Shown piece after piece: positions 49,439-57,110 of a stretch of DNA of 64,000 nt (the first letter of the stretch is position 1; each line of letters opens with the position of its first letter). The DNA is taken from the IMG/VR virus record IMGVR_UViG_3300019487_000024, positions 36,410 through 100,409 of that record. One strand, given 5' to 3'. The notes beneath the pieces are model-generated. The model did not search any database and had not been told where the DNA came from. It saw nothing but the letters and a program-made list of their open reading frames with translations. Origin of the DNA: a virus. Made by a program: the position numbers and the translations under genes.

Positions 49439-50407
49439 ATGTCATTTGACCCAAATACGTTTTTCGAGATGGATGCTCCCAACGAAGTTCCAGACCACAG
49501 TTTGTGGGTTGAACGGTATCGTCCAAAGACTGTTGAAGAATTGATTGCGAGTCCCGCAGTCAAAGAAACCCTTCAACTATGGTTGAAGAATAAAGACATT
49601 CCACATTTGCTGTTCTTCAGTTCTCCGGGCACGGGCAAGACTTCAATTGGTAAGATTCTGATTAAGCACATTCCATGTGACAGCCTATTGATCAATGCCT
49701 CGGACGAGAATGGTGTGGATAGCATTCGCAACAAGGTGCAAGACTTTTGTATGACGATGGGAGCACAACCGCTCAAGGTGATGTTCTTGGACGAAGCAGA
49801 CCGTTTGACGCCGGACGCACAGGGTATTCTCCGCAATCTCATGGAGACTTATTCGGAGAGCACACGCTTTATTCTCACTTGCAACTACCAAGAGAAAATT
49901 ATTCCCGCCATTAAGTCTCGTAGCCAAAGCTTTGAAATCAAGCCACTTTCAAAGCCAGAAGCGATGAAACATTTAGTGACCATTCTAACGAAGGAGAAAG
50001 TTACGTTCAAGCCCGAAGACGTTGCCTTCATCGTAGCGAGCTATTTCCCCGACCTTCGCAAGATTATCAACTTTGCTCAACAATCATCCATTACTGGAGA
50101 ATTGAAGATTGCTAAGGCTAACACAGCAGACCAAGACTTCAAGATGAAGCTTATTGGATTGCTCAAGACGCCAAAGACTCCCGGCGTTTTCAATGATATT
50201 CGTCAGCTTGTTGCTGATGCAGCATTTTCCAACTACGAAGAGGTTTACAAGTTTCTCTTCGATCATGTTGACGAGTATTCCAATGGAAAACAAGCTGAAG
50301 TAATTCTTCATCTGGCTGATGCCACATATCAATCTGCATTAGTCTTTGAGCGTGAAATCACGTTTGTTGCAGCAATGCATAAGCTCTTAACCGTGCTTAA
50401 AAGCTAA
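49439..50407 (+). CDS. Clamp-loader AAA+ subunit (T4 gp44/RFC-like)
   Basis: 322 aa from the ATG at 49439. LWVERYRPKTVEELIA (RFC box), Walker A SSPGTGKTS, Walker B VMFLDEADRL, sensor 1 FILTCNY and the arginine finger IKSRSQ are as in gp44 and RFC small subunits. It loads the sliding clamp with the gp62-like protein at 11938. Confidence 0.93.
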   Translation: MSFDPNTFFEMDAPNEVPDHSLWVERYRPKTVEELIASPAVKETLQLWLKNKDIPHLLFFSSPGTGKTSIGKILIKHIPCDSLLINASDENGVDSIRNKVQDFCMTMGAQPLKVMFLDEADRLTPDAQGILRNLMETYSESTRFILTCNYQEKIIPAIKSRSQSFEIKPLSKPEAMKHLVTILTKEKVTFKPEDVAFIVASYFPDLRKIINFAQQSSITGELKIAKANTADQDFKMKLIGLLKTPKTPGVFNDIRQLVADAAFSNYEEVYKFLFDHVDEYSNGKQAEVILHLADATYQSALVFEREITFVAAMHKLLTVLKS

Positions 50408-50410
50408 TAT

Positions 50411-50587
50411 ATGATTTGGTTCAACAAAGACAAAACCGCTTGCCTAAATACCTCCTTGATAGCTTTCTGGACATTCAAGAACGGCGAGCTTAACGTCTAT
50501 ATTGGTTCCACAGACCCCATTGTCTTCAATGGCACTGACGCAGAGGAGATTTATAATATGTTGACTTTGCGTAAAGAGATACTATAA
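50411..50587 (+). CDS. Small hypothetical protein
   Basis: 58 aa (MIWFNKDKTACLNTS to LRKEIL), starting 3 nt after the clamp-loader stop. The codons look normal for this genome, and it fills the gap before the next gene. No motif is recognised. Confidence 0.6.
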   Translation: MIWFNKDKTACLNTSLIAFWTFKNGELNVYIGSTDPIVFNGTDAEEIYNMLTLRKEIL

Positions 50588-50609
50588 TAACCGCATACCA
50601 AGGAAACTT

Positions 50610-50849
50610 ATGACAGAACAAGACCGCAACAAAATCCTCTCAGAAACAGTTCGCCGCTTCGGACGCCAAGAATGGTTTCGTGACGCTGTTGTTTACAACA
50701 GCCATCCAACATCGGGAGTCCCAACTCTTGAACTCAAAGTGAACTATGTTCCCATCTTTGAACGCAAGATCGTTATGGACTTCGCACAAGGATTCAATTT
50801 GACTGAACGCTTCACCGTCGTTGACAAAGACGGAAAGCCAGTTGACTAA
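50610..50849 (+). CDS. Small hypothetical protein
   Basis: 79 aa with an AAGGAAA ribosome-binding site 3-9 nt upstream of the ATG. Mixed alpha/beta with RRFGRQEWFRDAVVY near the start. It ends 1 nt before the next ATG. No recognised family. Confidence 0.62.
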   Translation: MTEQDRNKILSETVRRFGRQEWFRDAVVYNSHPTSGVPTLELKVNYVPIFERKIVMDFAQGFNLTERFTVVDKDGKPVD

Positions 50850-50850
50850 G

Positions 50851-51438
50851 ATGAAACGACAATCCAAAACTGTGACAACTCCGTCCACCGACAATAAGAA
50901 TCTCTTACGGAAGACTCGCTGTTACCTTATCGGACACATGCAGTATGCCGATGGTAGGGGATGGCGTGACACCGTAAAGGATGAACTCAAAGATACTGGC
51001 GTCGTTTTCTACGACCCATATCACAAGCCGTTTGTCCATGACATTCCAGAAGATGAAAACAGCAGAGCAGAAATGCTTCATTGGATGGAAACGGGACAAT
51101 TTGATCTCGTTGCCCAACGAATGAAAGAAGTTCGTGGGTACGACCTTCGTCTTTGTGACATTTGCGACTGGTTCATTGCTGTAATTAAGCCAACCGTTGC
51201 ATCGTGGGGCAGTGCCGAAGAAATCACAACCATCATTCGTGAAAAGAAGCCTCTCTTTCTCGTCATTGACGACCCAAAGGGAAAGAAAGCTTGTCCTTTA
51301 TGGCTTTTGGGTGTTCTTCCTCACAAGTATGTCTATGACAATCTTGAGGAAGCCATTCAGACCATCAAAGGTATTGATAATGGCATTGTTCGCATGAGCA
51401 GTGACCGTTGGAAACTTCTCTTGCCGGAATTACGATGA
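50851..51438 (+). CDS. Nucleoside 2-deoxyribosyltransferase-like protein
   Basis: 195 aa from the ATG at 50851. CYLIGHMQYADGRGWRDTV, then VVFYDPY, CDWFIAVIKPTVASWGSAEEI and LFLVIDD follow the order of the NDT-fold family (nucleotide-sugar hydrolases/transferases that share the Rossmann-like fold). The catalytic Glu may lie in GSAEE. Related genes occur near phage nucleotide metabolism; see also the DUF1937-like gene at 52506. Confidence 0.68.
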   Translation: MKRQSKTVTTPSTDNKNLLRKTRCYLIGHMQYADGRGWRDTVKDELKDTGVVFYDPYHKPFVHDIPEDENSRAEMLHWMETGQFDLVAQRMKEVRGYDLRLCDICDWFIAVIKPTVASWGSAEEITTIIREKKPLFLVIDDPKGKKACPLWLLGVLPHKYVYDNLEEAIQTIKGIDNGIVRMSSDRWKLLLPELR

Positions 51439-51638
51439 ATTCTGTAGTCACGCTCACCAGTGGTAAAACATTGGACGTGAAATTGGTGAAGTCCTACGTT
51501 GTAGATGCACCAATCGGTAAACCCGCAGAAGTCCTCGTAACTCTCAAGAGTGGTAAAACGTTGAAGGTAACACTCCAAGATTTGGATTGTATTGAAACCT
51601 TCCGTCGTGAACTGAATGAAATCAAAAACGAGGAGTAA
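51435..51638 (+). CDS. Small protein with internal beta repeat
   Basis: 67 aa from the ATG at 51435, overlapping the previous TGA (ATGA). It contains two similar strand pairs, LTSGKTLDVKLVKSY and LKSGKTLKVTLQDL, the look of a small SH3-like or PilZ-like barrel. Function unknown. Confidence 0.62.
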   Translation: MNSVVTLTSGKTLDVKLVKSYVVDAPIGKPAEVLVTLKSGKTLKVTLQDLDCIETFRRELNEIKNEE

Positions 51639-51640
51639 CT

Positions 51641-51967
51641 ATGCCGTGGGAACAAGTTTGGGTGCCAAACCCGTCTGACGAAAACATTCCTCTCCACAAA
51701 AATCCACCTGATAACTTCCAACAATATGAAGGGTGGGGGTGTAAGATGGCTCGTCGCTCAGTTGAGTCGTTAATTGAAGACCATAAACAAGGCAAAGAGC
51801 TTGACCATCGAACATATTACTACTGCCGAGAATGTAAAGGATGGATTGAAGGAAAGCCGACCGAATATCATGAAGATAACATCGGACCTTTATGTGGAAG
51901 GCGAGGAACAGTAACAGCGTGCATTCGCTGTGGCGATGAAATTGGTTTCTGTGGAATGGTTAGTTAA
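51641..51967 (+). CDS. Zinc-ribbon-like small protein
   Basis: 108 aa. Cys pairs YYCREC and CIRCGDEIGFC suggest one or two zinc sites in the C-terminal half. Starts 2 nt after the upstream stop and overlaps the next start by 1 nt, so it is in the same operon. Function unknown. Confidence 0.62.
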   Translation: MPWEQVWVPNPSDENIPLHKNPPDNFQQYEGWGCKMARRSVESLIEDHKQGKELDHRTYYYCRECKGWIEGKPTEYHEDNIGPLCGRRGTVTACIRCGDEIGFCGMVS

Positions 51968-52230
51968 TGAAAAAGAGATTCAATAAATACATTGAACTTG
52001 GAGGATTGGATCGCAAGGAAGCAGAAATCCTTCTCCCTCTGATTCCAAAGACTGACGGCTTCAAATATCTTCGCCAACAGATACAAACCGAGTTGTCTGT
52101 TCGTTATGAGTACGTTGTAGAATGCACTGATTGTCCCCGTAAATTCACCGTTGAATCACTAACCCCAATCCCAAAGGAAAAGATAGCCGAGGGCGGAATC
52201 TGTTCCAATTGTAGCGATGACTACAAGTAA
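51967..52230 (+). CDS. Small protein with CxxC pairs
   Basis: 87 aa. The N-terminal 40 residues are helical. ECTDCPRK and ICSNCSDD form a likely zinc ribbon at the C-terminus. Adjacent to another zinc-ribbon-like gene. Function unknown. Confidence 0.62.
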   Translation: MKKRFNKYIELGGLDRKEAEILLPLIPKTDGFKYLRQQIQTELSVRYEYVVECTDCPRKFTVESLTPIPKEKIAEGGICSNCSDDYK

Positions 52231-52233
52231 GTT

Positions 52234-52509
52234 ATGCCATACATCAAACAAGAAGACCGAAGTCAATACGATTCTCTCGTAGAAGATGTTGTTGATGCTC
52301 TAACCGACCACGGGTTCAAACCCGCAGACGTTGGACATGTCAATTACGTAGTTTCAAGCATCATATGGAAACTTTTTGATTCCAACAAGAAATATGCTAA
52401 TGCAAACAGTCTTGCAGGAGTGTTGTCTTGCGTTGATAAAGAATTCTACCGACGCAAGGTAGCTCCATATGAAGACGAGAAGATTCAAGAGAATGGAGAT
52501 TTGAAATGA
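52234..52509 (+). CDS. Conserved DUF6899-like phage protein
   Basis: 91 aa. The start MPYIKQEDRSQYDSL and the end EFYRRKVAPYEDEKIQENGD are the ends I recall for a conserved small family found in many phages and bacteria (DUF6899-like). No activity is known. It overlaps the next gene by 4 nt. Confidence 0.72.
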   Translation: MPYIKQEDRSQYDSLVEDVVDALTDHGFKPADVGHVNYVVSSIIWKLFDSNKKYANANSLAGVLSCVDKEFYRRKVAPYEDEKIQENGDLK

Positions 52510-52856
52510 ATCAACTGATTTACTTGGCGGTTCCCTATTCCTATAAAGACTCCGATCCAGCAAAGGTTATGGCGGTCAAAGAGGAACGATTTCAAGCGGT
52601 CAACAAAGTTGCAGCCAAATTGATGGCAGAGGGTAATTATATCTTCTCACCCATCAGTCATACGCATCCAATTGCCTTGGCGGGGTCACTTCCGGGGGAT
52701 TGGCAGTATTGGGAGGGGTATGATCGATGTATTTTGTCCTCTTGCAAGAAGCTTATGGTCCTAAGACTACCGGGATGGGAGACTTCCACCGGCGTTACCG
52801 AGGAACGTAAGATTGCCGAGGAACTTGGCATCCCCGTTGAGTTCATAGACCCATAA
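52506..52856 (+). CDS. DUF1937-like protein (nucleoside deoxyribosyltransferase fold)
   Basis: 116 aa. YLAVPYSYKD, FSPISHTHPIA, W-x-x-W-E region (DWQYWEGYDRCIL) and GWETSTGVTEERKIAEELG match the DUF1937/NDT-like proteins of phages. The Glu in STGVTEE is placed like the catalytic Glu of that fold. It ends the plus-strand operon 20 nt before an intrinsic terminator. Confidence 0.8.
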   Translation: MNQLIYLAVPYSYKDSDPAKVMAVKEERFQAVNKVAAKLMAEGNYIFSPISHTHPIALAGSLPGDWQYWEGYDRCILSSCKKLMVLRLPGWETSTGVTEERKIAEELGIPVEFIDP

Positions 52857-52878
52857 TTTAGGATTTCATAATAAAAGA

Positions 52879-52900
52879 AAACCTCCATTCGGAGGTTTTT
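52879..52900 (+). terminator. Intrinsic terminator
   Basis: AACCTCC (52880-52886), loop ATTC, GGAGGTT (52891-52897), followed by TTT. A 7-bp perfect stem with A-run before and T-run after, closing the polymerase-to-DUF1937 operon. Confidence 0.9.
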
Positions 52901-52925
52901 GTGTTTTCATAGATATGTATTTCAC

Positions 52926-53358
52926 ATGAAATTGTGGAAATTTATCATTGGAAATGAAAAATATGAAGTATCTTCGGATGGAGAAGTTAAAAATAGTTGC
53001 ACCGGAAGAATTCTTCGTCAATTTTTAAGACGGGACTATCCATCCGTCGAATTGTACAAGGAAGGAGATGGAGTCATATATTATGTTCATCGTCTAGTTG
53101 CCGCAGCTTTTATTGATAATCCAACAGGAAAGCCGTGTATAAATCAATGGAATAAAAACCGATAATAATATTGAAAATTTAGAATGGTGTTCATCAGAAG
53201 AAAACATTGAACATTTTTATATTCAATTAGCAAAAAAACATCTTTGTGATACTGCGTTTAAGTTTTTAACCGAAAATTTCAATCAAGATAAATTAACTTC
53301 AAGCGAATGGGTAAATAAATTTGGGGAGTTCATAAAAACCAAGGATAGTAATAGATAA
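52926..53358 (+). pseudogene. Frameshifted HNH homing endonuclease remnant
   Basis: From the ATG at 52926 the frame gives a NUMOD4-like start (FIIGNEKYEVSSDGEVKNS), then VHRLVAAAFIDNPTGKPCIN. It ends at 53165, just where the HNH motif should follow. The other frame continues from ~53162 with DNNIENLEWCSSEENIEHF, the normal HNH continuation, to a stop at 53358. A single indel near 53155-53162 therefore splits the gene. The first HNH His also reads Gln (INQW). It is decaying but recognisable. Confidence 0.82.
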
Positions 53359-53382
53359 TTGTTTTTAAGGCGGCTATTTTAC

Positions 53383-53390
53383 TATTTATA
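53383..53390 (+). promoter_or_regulatory. TATTTAT-type late-promoter-like element
   Basis: TATTTATA, 3 nt upstream of the ATG at 53394. If it is the promoter core, the transcript would start at or inside the start codon, or the true motif sits differently relative to the start. Confidence 0.4.
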
Positions 53391-53393
53391 TCC

Positions 53394-53999
53394 ATGCATA
53401 AGTCGTCTATCCAAGAAAATGAGTTCTCACCCGCACCGGGAGGACTTGGTAGCGTCGTAAGTCAGCCGGGGATTGGTACATTTGCGTCTCCCGAAGTCTC
53501 ACAAAACAGTGCAAACTTTGCACATAGCGATAACAACAAGTCAGTTGGGTCGCATAGCAATACTCGCAAAGAGAATCCCGATTCTGGATCGATGGCAAAC
53601 GATTTTCAAGCTATTTTCTGCAAGAAAGACACTCCTTCTCCAGATGAAATTGTAGCTGGCATCAATTACGAACTTGGTCAGCAAATCAAAAAGGATAAAC
53701 AGGTAGCAAAGCAAGCAGTCCTCACTAATTTGAAAAAAGACCCACACTTCTATAGCAAGCTGAAGATGCTTAACATAGACGATGAAAGCATGGTAAACAA
53801 TATGAGCGAAACAAAACAACACCCCAACGATAACCCTCTCCGAGAAAAAGTTGAAGCCAATGTCGAAGAGACGAAGAAGATTTTTGAGGAACTGGCTGCG
53901 GAGAAGGACCAAAAGTATGTCGTCAACTCTGGAATTTCCGCCGTGATGAAAGAGATGTGGGCACAAAAGCGTGCTCGCAACGCTTGGAAGAACGTTTGA
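53394..53999 (+). CDS. Putative late/virion protein, paralogue-like to the gene at 54908
   Basis: 201 aa. The first ~75 residues are Ser/Asn/Gly-rich and probably disordered. A conserved-looking segment (SPDEIVAGINYELGQQIKKD, then LKKDPHFYSKL) resembles NLKD/DDKFYSRL in the protein at 54908, so the two may be related. A coiled-coil-like C-terminal part follows. Late-type element directly upstream. Function unknown; a scaffold or capsid-associated role is possible. Confidence 0.62.
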   Translation: MHKSSIQENEFSPAPGGLGSVVSQPGIGTFASPEVSQNSANFAHSDNNKSVGSHSNTRKENPDSGSMANDFQAIFCKKDTPSPDEIVAGINYELGQQIKKDKQVAKQAVLTNLKKDPHFYSKLKMLNIDDESMVNNMSETKQHPNDNPLREKVEANVEETKKIFEELAAEKDQKYVVNSGISAVMKEMWAQKRARNAWKNV

Positions 54000-54042
54000 T
54001 GATTCATATATGAGTCGGTAAACACATTTAATAACTCATCCA

Positions 54043-54696
54043 TTAGAGTTTGCTTCTTCGTAGTTTTCGTGCTGTCTTATATTTTGGAATGTCTTTCGAT
54101 GGAACTTTCGATGTGAGTGTTATCTCCAATCCAAGGTTGTCAATAATGTTGAAAACGGTCGAAAGACTAATGTTTGGATTTCCTTTGAAAAGTCTCCATA
54201 CAGTATCTCTGCTTGTGTTTACGTCTTTACAAAGCCGTTCTTCTTTTAGATTTATCTTTTGACGGTGTAAATTTAATACCGTCCCAATATCTTTTAAGGT
54301 TTTAATAGGATATTCGCAATAAGTTTGGCGTTCTTTTTCAGAAGGGAAAACATTGTTTATTATTATGTCTTCAACTTCTTGTGGTGTTGTTAGAAACCAT
54401 TCATCACCAACAACATTGGTTGTTCGTGGAAGTTTGAACCGATACAATGCTTTGTGGAGTTGGGATTCAACATAATATCCACATGGAGTTTTAATCAAAA
54501 GTCCTATGATTGGTTCTTTGGCCATTGAAGTCTGAACTCCTTGGGATATTATACGTTGAATTGGCTCGGTAGATGAGAATCCTATTTTACATTCCCATCT
54601 TTTTTTGTTTTCCAACTCTGCAAGACGCTTGTCATTTTCATTGTAATAAACATACACATATTCATTACCAATCCCTATTTCTTTTTCGATCTTCAT
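54043..54696 (-). CDS. T5orf172 (GIY-YIG-type) nuclease domain fused to an HTH
   Basis: 217 aa from the ATG at 54696. Residues ~12-110 have the T5orf172/Mug113 pattern, a GIY-YIG relative: YVYVYYNEND, WECKIGFSS (the K-x-G equivalent), RIISQGVQTSM, VESQLHKALYRF (Glu-x-x-x-H) and GDEWFLTT. Residues ~125-205 form an XRE-like HTH (DIGTVLNLHRQKI ... DVNTSRDTVWRLFKGN). It is the only minus-strand gene in this stretch, with its own upstream repeats (54706-54783). A homing-type enzyme that represses its own gene is the most likely reading. Confidence 0.78.
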   Translation of the reverse strand: MKIEKEIGIGNEYVYVYYNENDKRLAELENKKRWECKIGFSSTEPIQRIISQGVQTSMAKEPIIGLLIKTPCGYYVESQLHKALYRFKLPRTTNVVGDEWFLTTPQEVEDIIINNVFPSEKERQTYCEYPIKTLKDIGTVLNLHRQKINLKEERLCKDVNTSRDTVWRLFKGNPNISLSTVFNIIDNLGLEITLTSKVPSKDIPKYKTARKLRRSKL

Positions 54697-54705
54697 ATGC
54701 AATAC

Positions 54706-54783
54706 ATATCTGACATTAACCTAAAATCACAGATTTATTTTTTGATATATCAGACATTTTCATTGTCTTCAATATCGGACATT
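54706..54783. promoter_or_regulatory. Three operator-like direct repeats upstream of the HTH nuclease gene
   Basis: ATATC-N-GACATT occurs at 54706-54717 (N=T), 54747-54758 (N=A) and 54772-54783 (N=G), identical except for the middle base, with spacing 41 and 25 bp. They fill the region directly upstream of the minus-strand XRE-type gene. A weaker inverted relative lies at 54884-54895 (ATTGTCGGTTAT). They probably are binding sites for that gene's own HTH. Confidence 0.7.
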
Positions 54784-54890
54784 ATTTTGAATGGAAGTAT
54801 TGATTTTCAAGAAAACTGTAAAGGATAATGGTATTATTGTCTTCTATATCAATCACAAAAGTAAGTTGTCTTCTTCCACATTGTCGGTTA

Positions 54891-54898
54891 TATTTATA
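54891..54898 (+). promoter_or_regulatory. TATTTAT-type late-promoter-like element
   Basis: TATTTATA, 9 nt before the ATG at 54908. Confidence 0.42.
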
Positions 54899-54907
54899 AT
54901 CAAACCT

Positions 54908-55885
54908 ATGAGTGACTACAAAAACCATATCGCCCGTGAACTCGGAGTGAAGATTAAAGTCAAAATCTCCGAAGACGTTGACCCCGACGAATTGGGGCGG
55001 GGAATTGAAGATGAACGTTCACAAACGGGCGACGACGATGAACTTGCCAAGAAGATTGCACAGAGCCATCTGAAAGATGATGATAAGTTCTACAGCCGTC
55101 TTAGTAGCCAGTCAGTCTCGCCAAGTCCTCGTGATCGTGTCCTTTCACCAACCGCAGTTATGCCACAAGTATTGGCTGTCGCAGTTCGTGGAAGTAATAC
55201 TGGTGGTCTTCCATCTGGAAATAACATGAGCCGAGGCAAGCTTGGCGGCTATGAACCAATTCCAACAGCAAAACAGAATTCGTTGGTGGTTGACAAGACT
55301 CCTGAAAGTAATGTGATTGAAAATCCGGCACCTATTGCCACTGATGGAGGGGTTGAAACTACTCCGGGTGAGGAACATCCTCATCAAACCCAAAACGATG
55401 CCGACCAACCTCCACAAGCCGTTACTGGTGCATCAACAGATGACACTGACAGTTCTATGTTAAAGGCAGCATTGCCTCAAGGAATTGATGTTGATGTTGC
55501 GGAAGATTGTAGTTGTGAACATGAAGAGGAACCGAAAGAAGATCACGCTGCCGCCATGAATGAAATTAAGGGTATTCCGACTAATCGCCTCTATGCTGTG
55601 CGTAAGTCTCTCCAAGAGAAGGCACAAAAGGGCACCATGACCAAAAAGGAAAGTGAAGTTTTCAGTTGCATTACTGAAGTTCTTCAGAAACGTGGTCTTG
55701 GTCTTGAACAAAAGATGTTCGGAAAAAAGACGATGTTGGAAACTGCCGGTGTTTCTTCAAAAGAAAAAATGGATGACAAATTGGCTAAGTTGAAGGATAA
55801 AAAGGACGACGAAAAAGCAAGGCGAGATCATAAGTCAGTTATGAAGAAGCTTGAGGCTGACGTTCGCCGTGATGATTTAGCATAA
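54908..55885 (+). CDS. Putative late/virion protein with disordered middle
   Basis: 325 aa from the ATG at 54908; an upstream in-frame ATG lies in the promoter region. The N-terminal ~70 residues end LKDDDKFYSRL, similar to the gene at 53394. The middle (80-210) is Pro/Ser/Thr/Gly-rich. Residues ~215-325 are charged and helical with an N-terminal ECSCEHE-like acidic stretch and a Lys-rich end. No enzymatic motif. Probably structural or scaffold. Confidence 0.62.
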   Translation: MSDYKNHIARELGVKIKVKISEDVDPDELGRGIEDERSQTGDDDELAKKIAQSHLKDDDKFYSRLSSQSVSPSPRDRVLSPTAVMPQVLAVAVRGSNTGGLPSGNNMSRGKLGGYEPIPTAKQNSLVVDKTPESNVIENPAPIATDGGVETTPGEEHPHQTQNDADQPPQAVTGASTDDTDSSMLKAALPQGIDVDVAEDCSCEHEEEPKEDHAAAMNEIKGIPTNRLYAVRKSLQEKAQKGTMTKKESEVFSCITEVLQKRGLGLEQKMFGKKTMLETAGVSSKEKMDDKLAKLKDKKDDEKARRDHKSVMKKLEADVRRDDLA

Positions 55886-55893
55886 CTGTTGTT

Positions 55894-56622
55894 ATGGACC
55901 TTTCGAATGAAAAAGATAAACCGATTTTTATGGTTCGTAAAGACGATCTTAGGGTCCGTCTTGCTTCTCTTTATTCATATCTTGCTTCTAAACTTCAGAT
56001 TCGGGAAGTTCCTAAAGTTGTTCTAACCAAGAACAAACAGAACTCGGAAAATCCATTCGGATTGACGGGATACTACGACCCCGATTCAAAGACAATTCGT
56101 CTTTATGTCACCGACCGACATGACACGGATATTCTTCGTTCGTTTGCCCATGAAGTGATTCATCACTGGCAAAATGAGAATGGAACTCTCCATGCAAATG
56201 GAAACGAGCCAGAAACCAAGGCTCATTACGCACAGAATGATGAAAATCTTCGCAAGCGTGAAATGGAAGCATATCTCTTCGGCAACATTCTATTTCGAGA
56301 CTGGCAAGATGAAAATCGCTATGGTCCGCCAGAAAAGCAACCATTGATGCCTCAGCCTATCAATGAAAATCTTCGCATTGTTCATTCCAACAAAGTCAAA
56401 GAAGCTTTGAAAGCTTTGCTATATGACTTGGTGAAGAGTGGCACAATCATTTCATACAACCGCCCACTGAGTTCCGGTCCTATGAATCCAAATGACTTCG
56501 TAGAAGACTTGGCAAACAAACTTACAAGCTCTTTGAATGATGTGGTTCAGACTATCAACAATCGTGGTAATTGGGAAAATCAGAGCGACATGATTAAAGA
56601 AGAGGACATCGCCCATGAGTGA
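55894..56622 (+). CDS. HExxH zinc-metalloprotease-like protein
   Basis: 242 aa. FAHEVIHHWQNE supplies HEVIH (zinc ligands H and H with catalytic E), and REMEAYLFGN, ~40 residues on, gives the third ligand region E. This is the SprT/gluzincin-like pattern. The preceding strand (LTGYYDPDSKTIRLYV) also fits the zincin fold. The C-terminal ~90 residues are helical and unassigned. It is between late/virion-like genes, so a maturation protease is possible but not shown. Confidence 0.75.
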   Translation: MDLSNEKDKPIFMVRKDDLRVRLASLYSYLASKLQIREVPKVVLTKNKQNSENPFGLTGYYDPDSKTIRLYVTDRHDTDILRSFAHEVIHHWQNENGTLHANGNEPETKAHYAQNDENLRKREMEAYLFGNILFRDWQDENRYGPPEKQPLMPQPINENLRIVHSNKVKEALKALLYDLVKSGTIISYNRPLSSGPMNPNDFVEDLANKLTSSLNDVVQTINNRGNWENQSDMIKEEDIAHE

Positions 56623-57046
56623 AGAATTTCGTCAACTACCCGACATGGCGTCTATGTTAGCACAGAGGATTGCTATGAAGAAAGCCGATGGAAATGGTGC
56701 AACTCCTGCTCCCGGCACCTTTGATCCATATCAAGCCATGTTGAAAAAGAAAAGCGGAGAGACACAACCAGTTGATCCATCTACTGTTCAAACTTGGCCG
56801 GAAGAAGATATTAAGAAACTTCAGGAGTATTGCCAAAAGATGGGAATTGTTGGATTTAGCTCTGGTCGCATGAGTCCTATTGCGGCACTTGCGATGTTGA
56901 AACAGAAGTTTGGAGAAGATTTTTCTAACGTTCCTATTCAAGAGCGAGTTCCACAAGGATATGAGAAGATGGGCACCAAGTCCACCTACGGACCAAATTA
57001 TCCTTACGAAGAAGCCATGCGTAGGAAGCAGATTCTACACGGCTAA
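56615..57046 (+). CDS. Hypothetical protein
   Basis: 143 aa. ATG overlaps the end of the protease gene by 8 nt. Residues 60-110 (WPEEDIKKLQEYCQKMGIVGF ..., shown in part) look like a small helical domain. No recognised family. Expressed with the metalloprotease gene. Confidence 0.6.
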   Translation: MSEEFRQLPDMASMLAQRIAMKKADGNGATPAPGTFDPYQAMLKKKSGETQPVDPSTVQTWPEEDIKKLQEYCQKMGIVGFSSGRMSPIAALAMLKQKFGEDFSNVPIQERVPQGYEKMGTKSTYGPNYPYEEAMRRKQILHG

Positions 57047-57082
57047 TTTGGTTATAAATAAGCCTTTCCCTATCCCGCCGAA

Positions 57083-57090
57083 TATTTATA
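57083..57090 (+). promoter_or_regulatory. TATTTAT-type element before the lipoprotein gene
   Basis: TATTTATA at 57083-57090, 20 nt before the ATG at 57111. A canonical TATAAATA also lies at 57053-57060. The leader contains GTACGTA repeats. Confidence 0.45.
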
Positions 57091-57110
57091 CGTACTAATA
57101 CTCTGTACGT

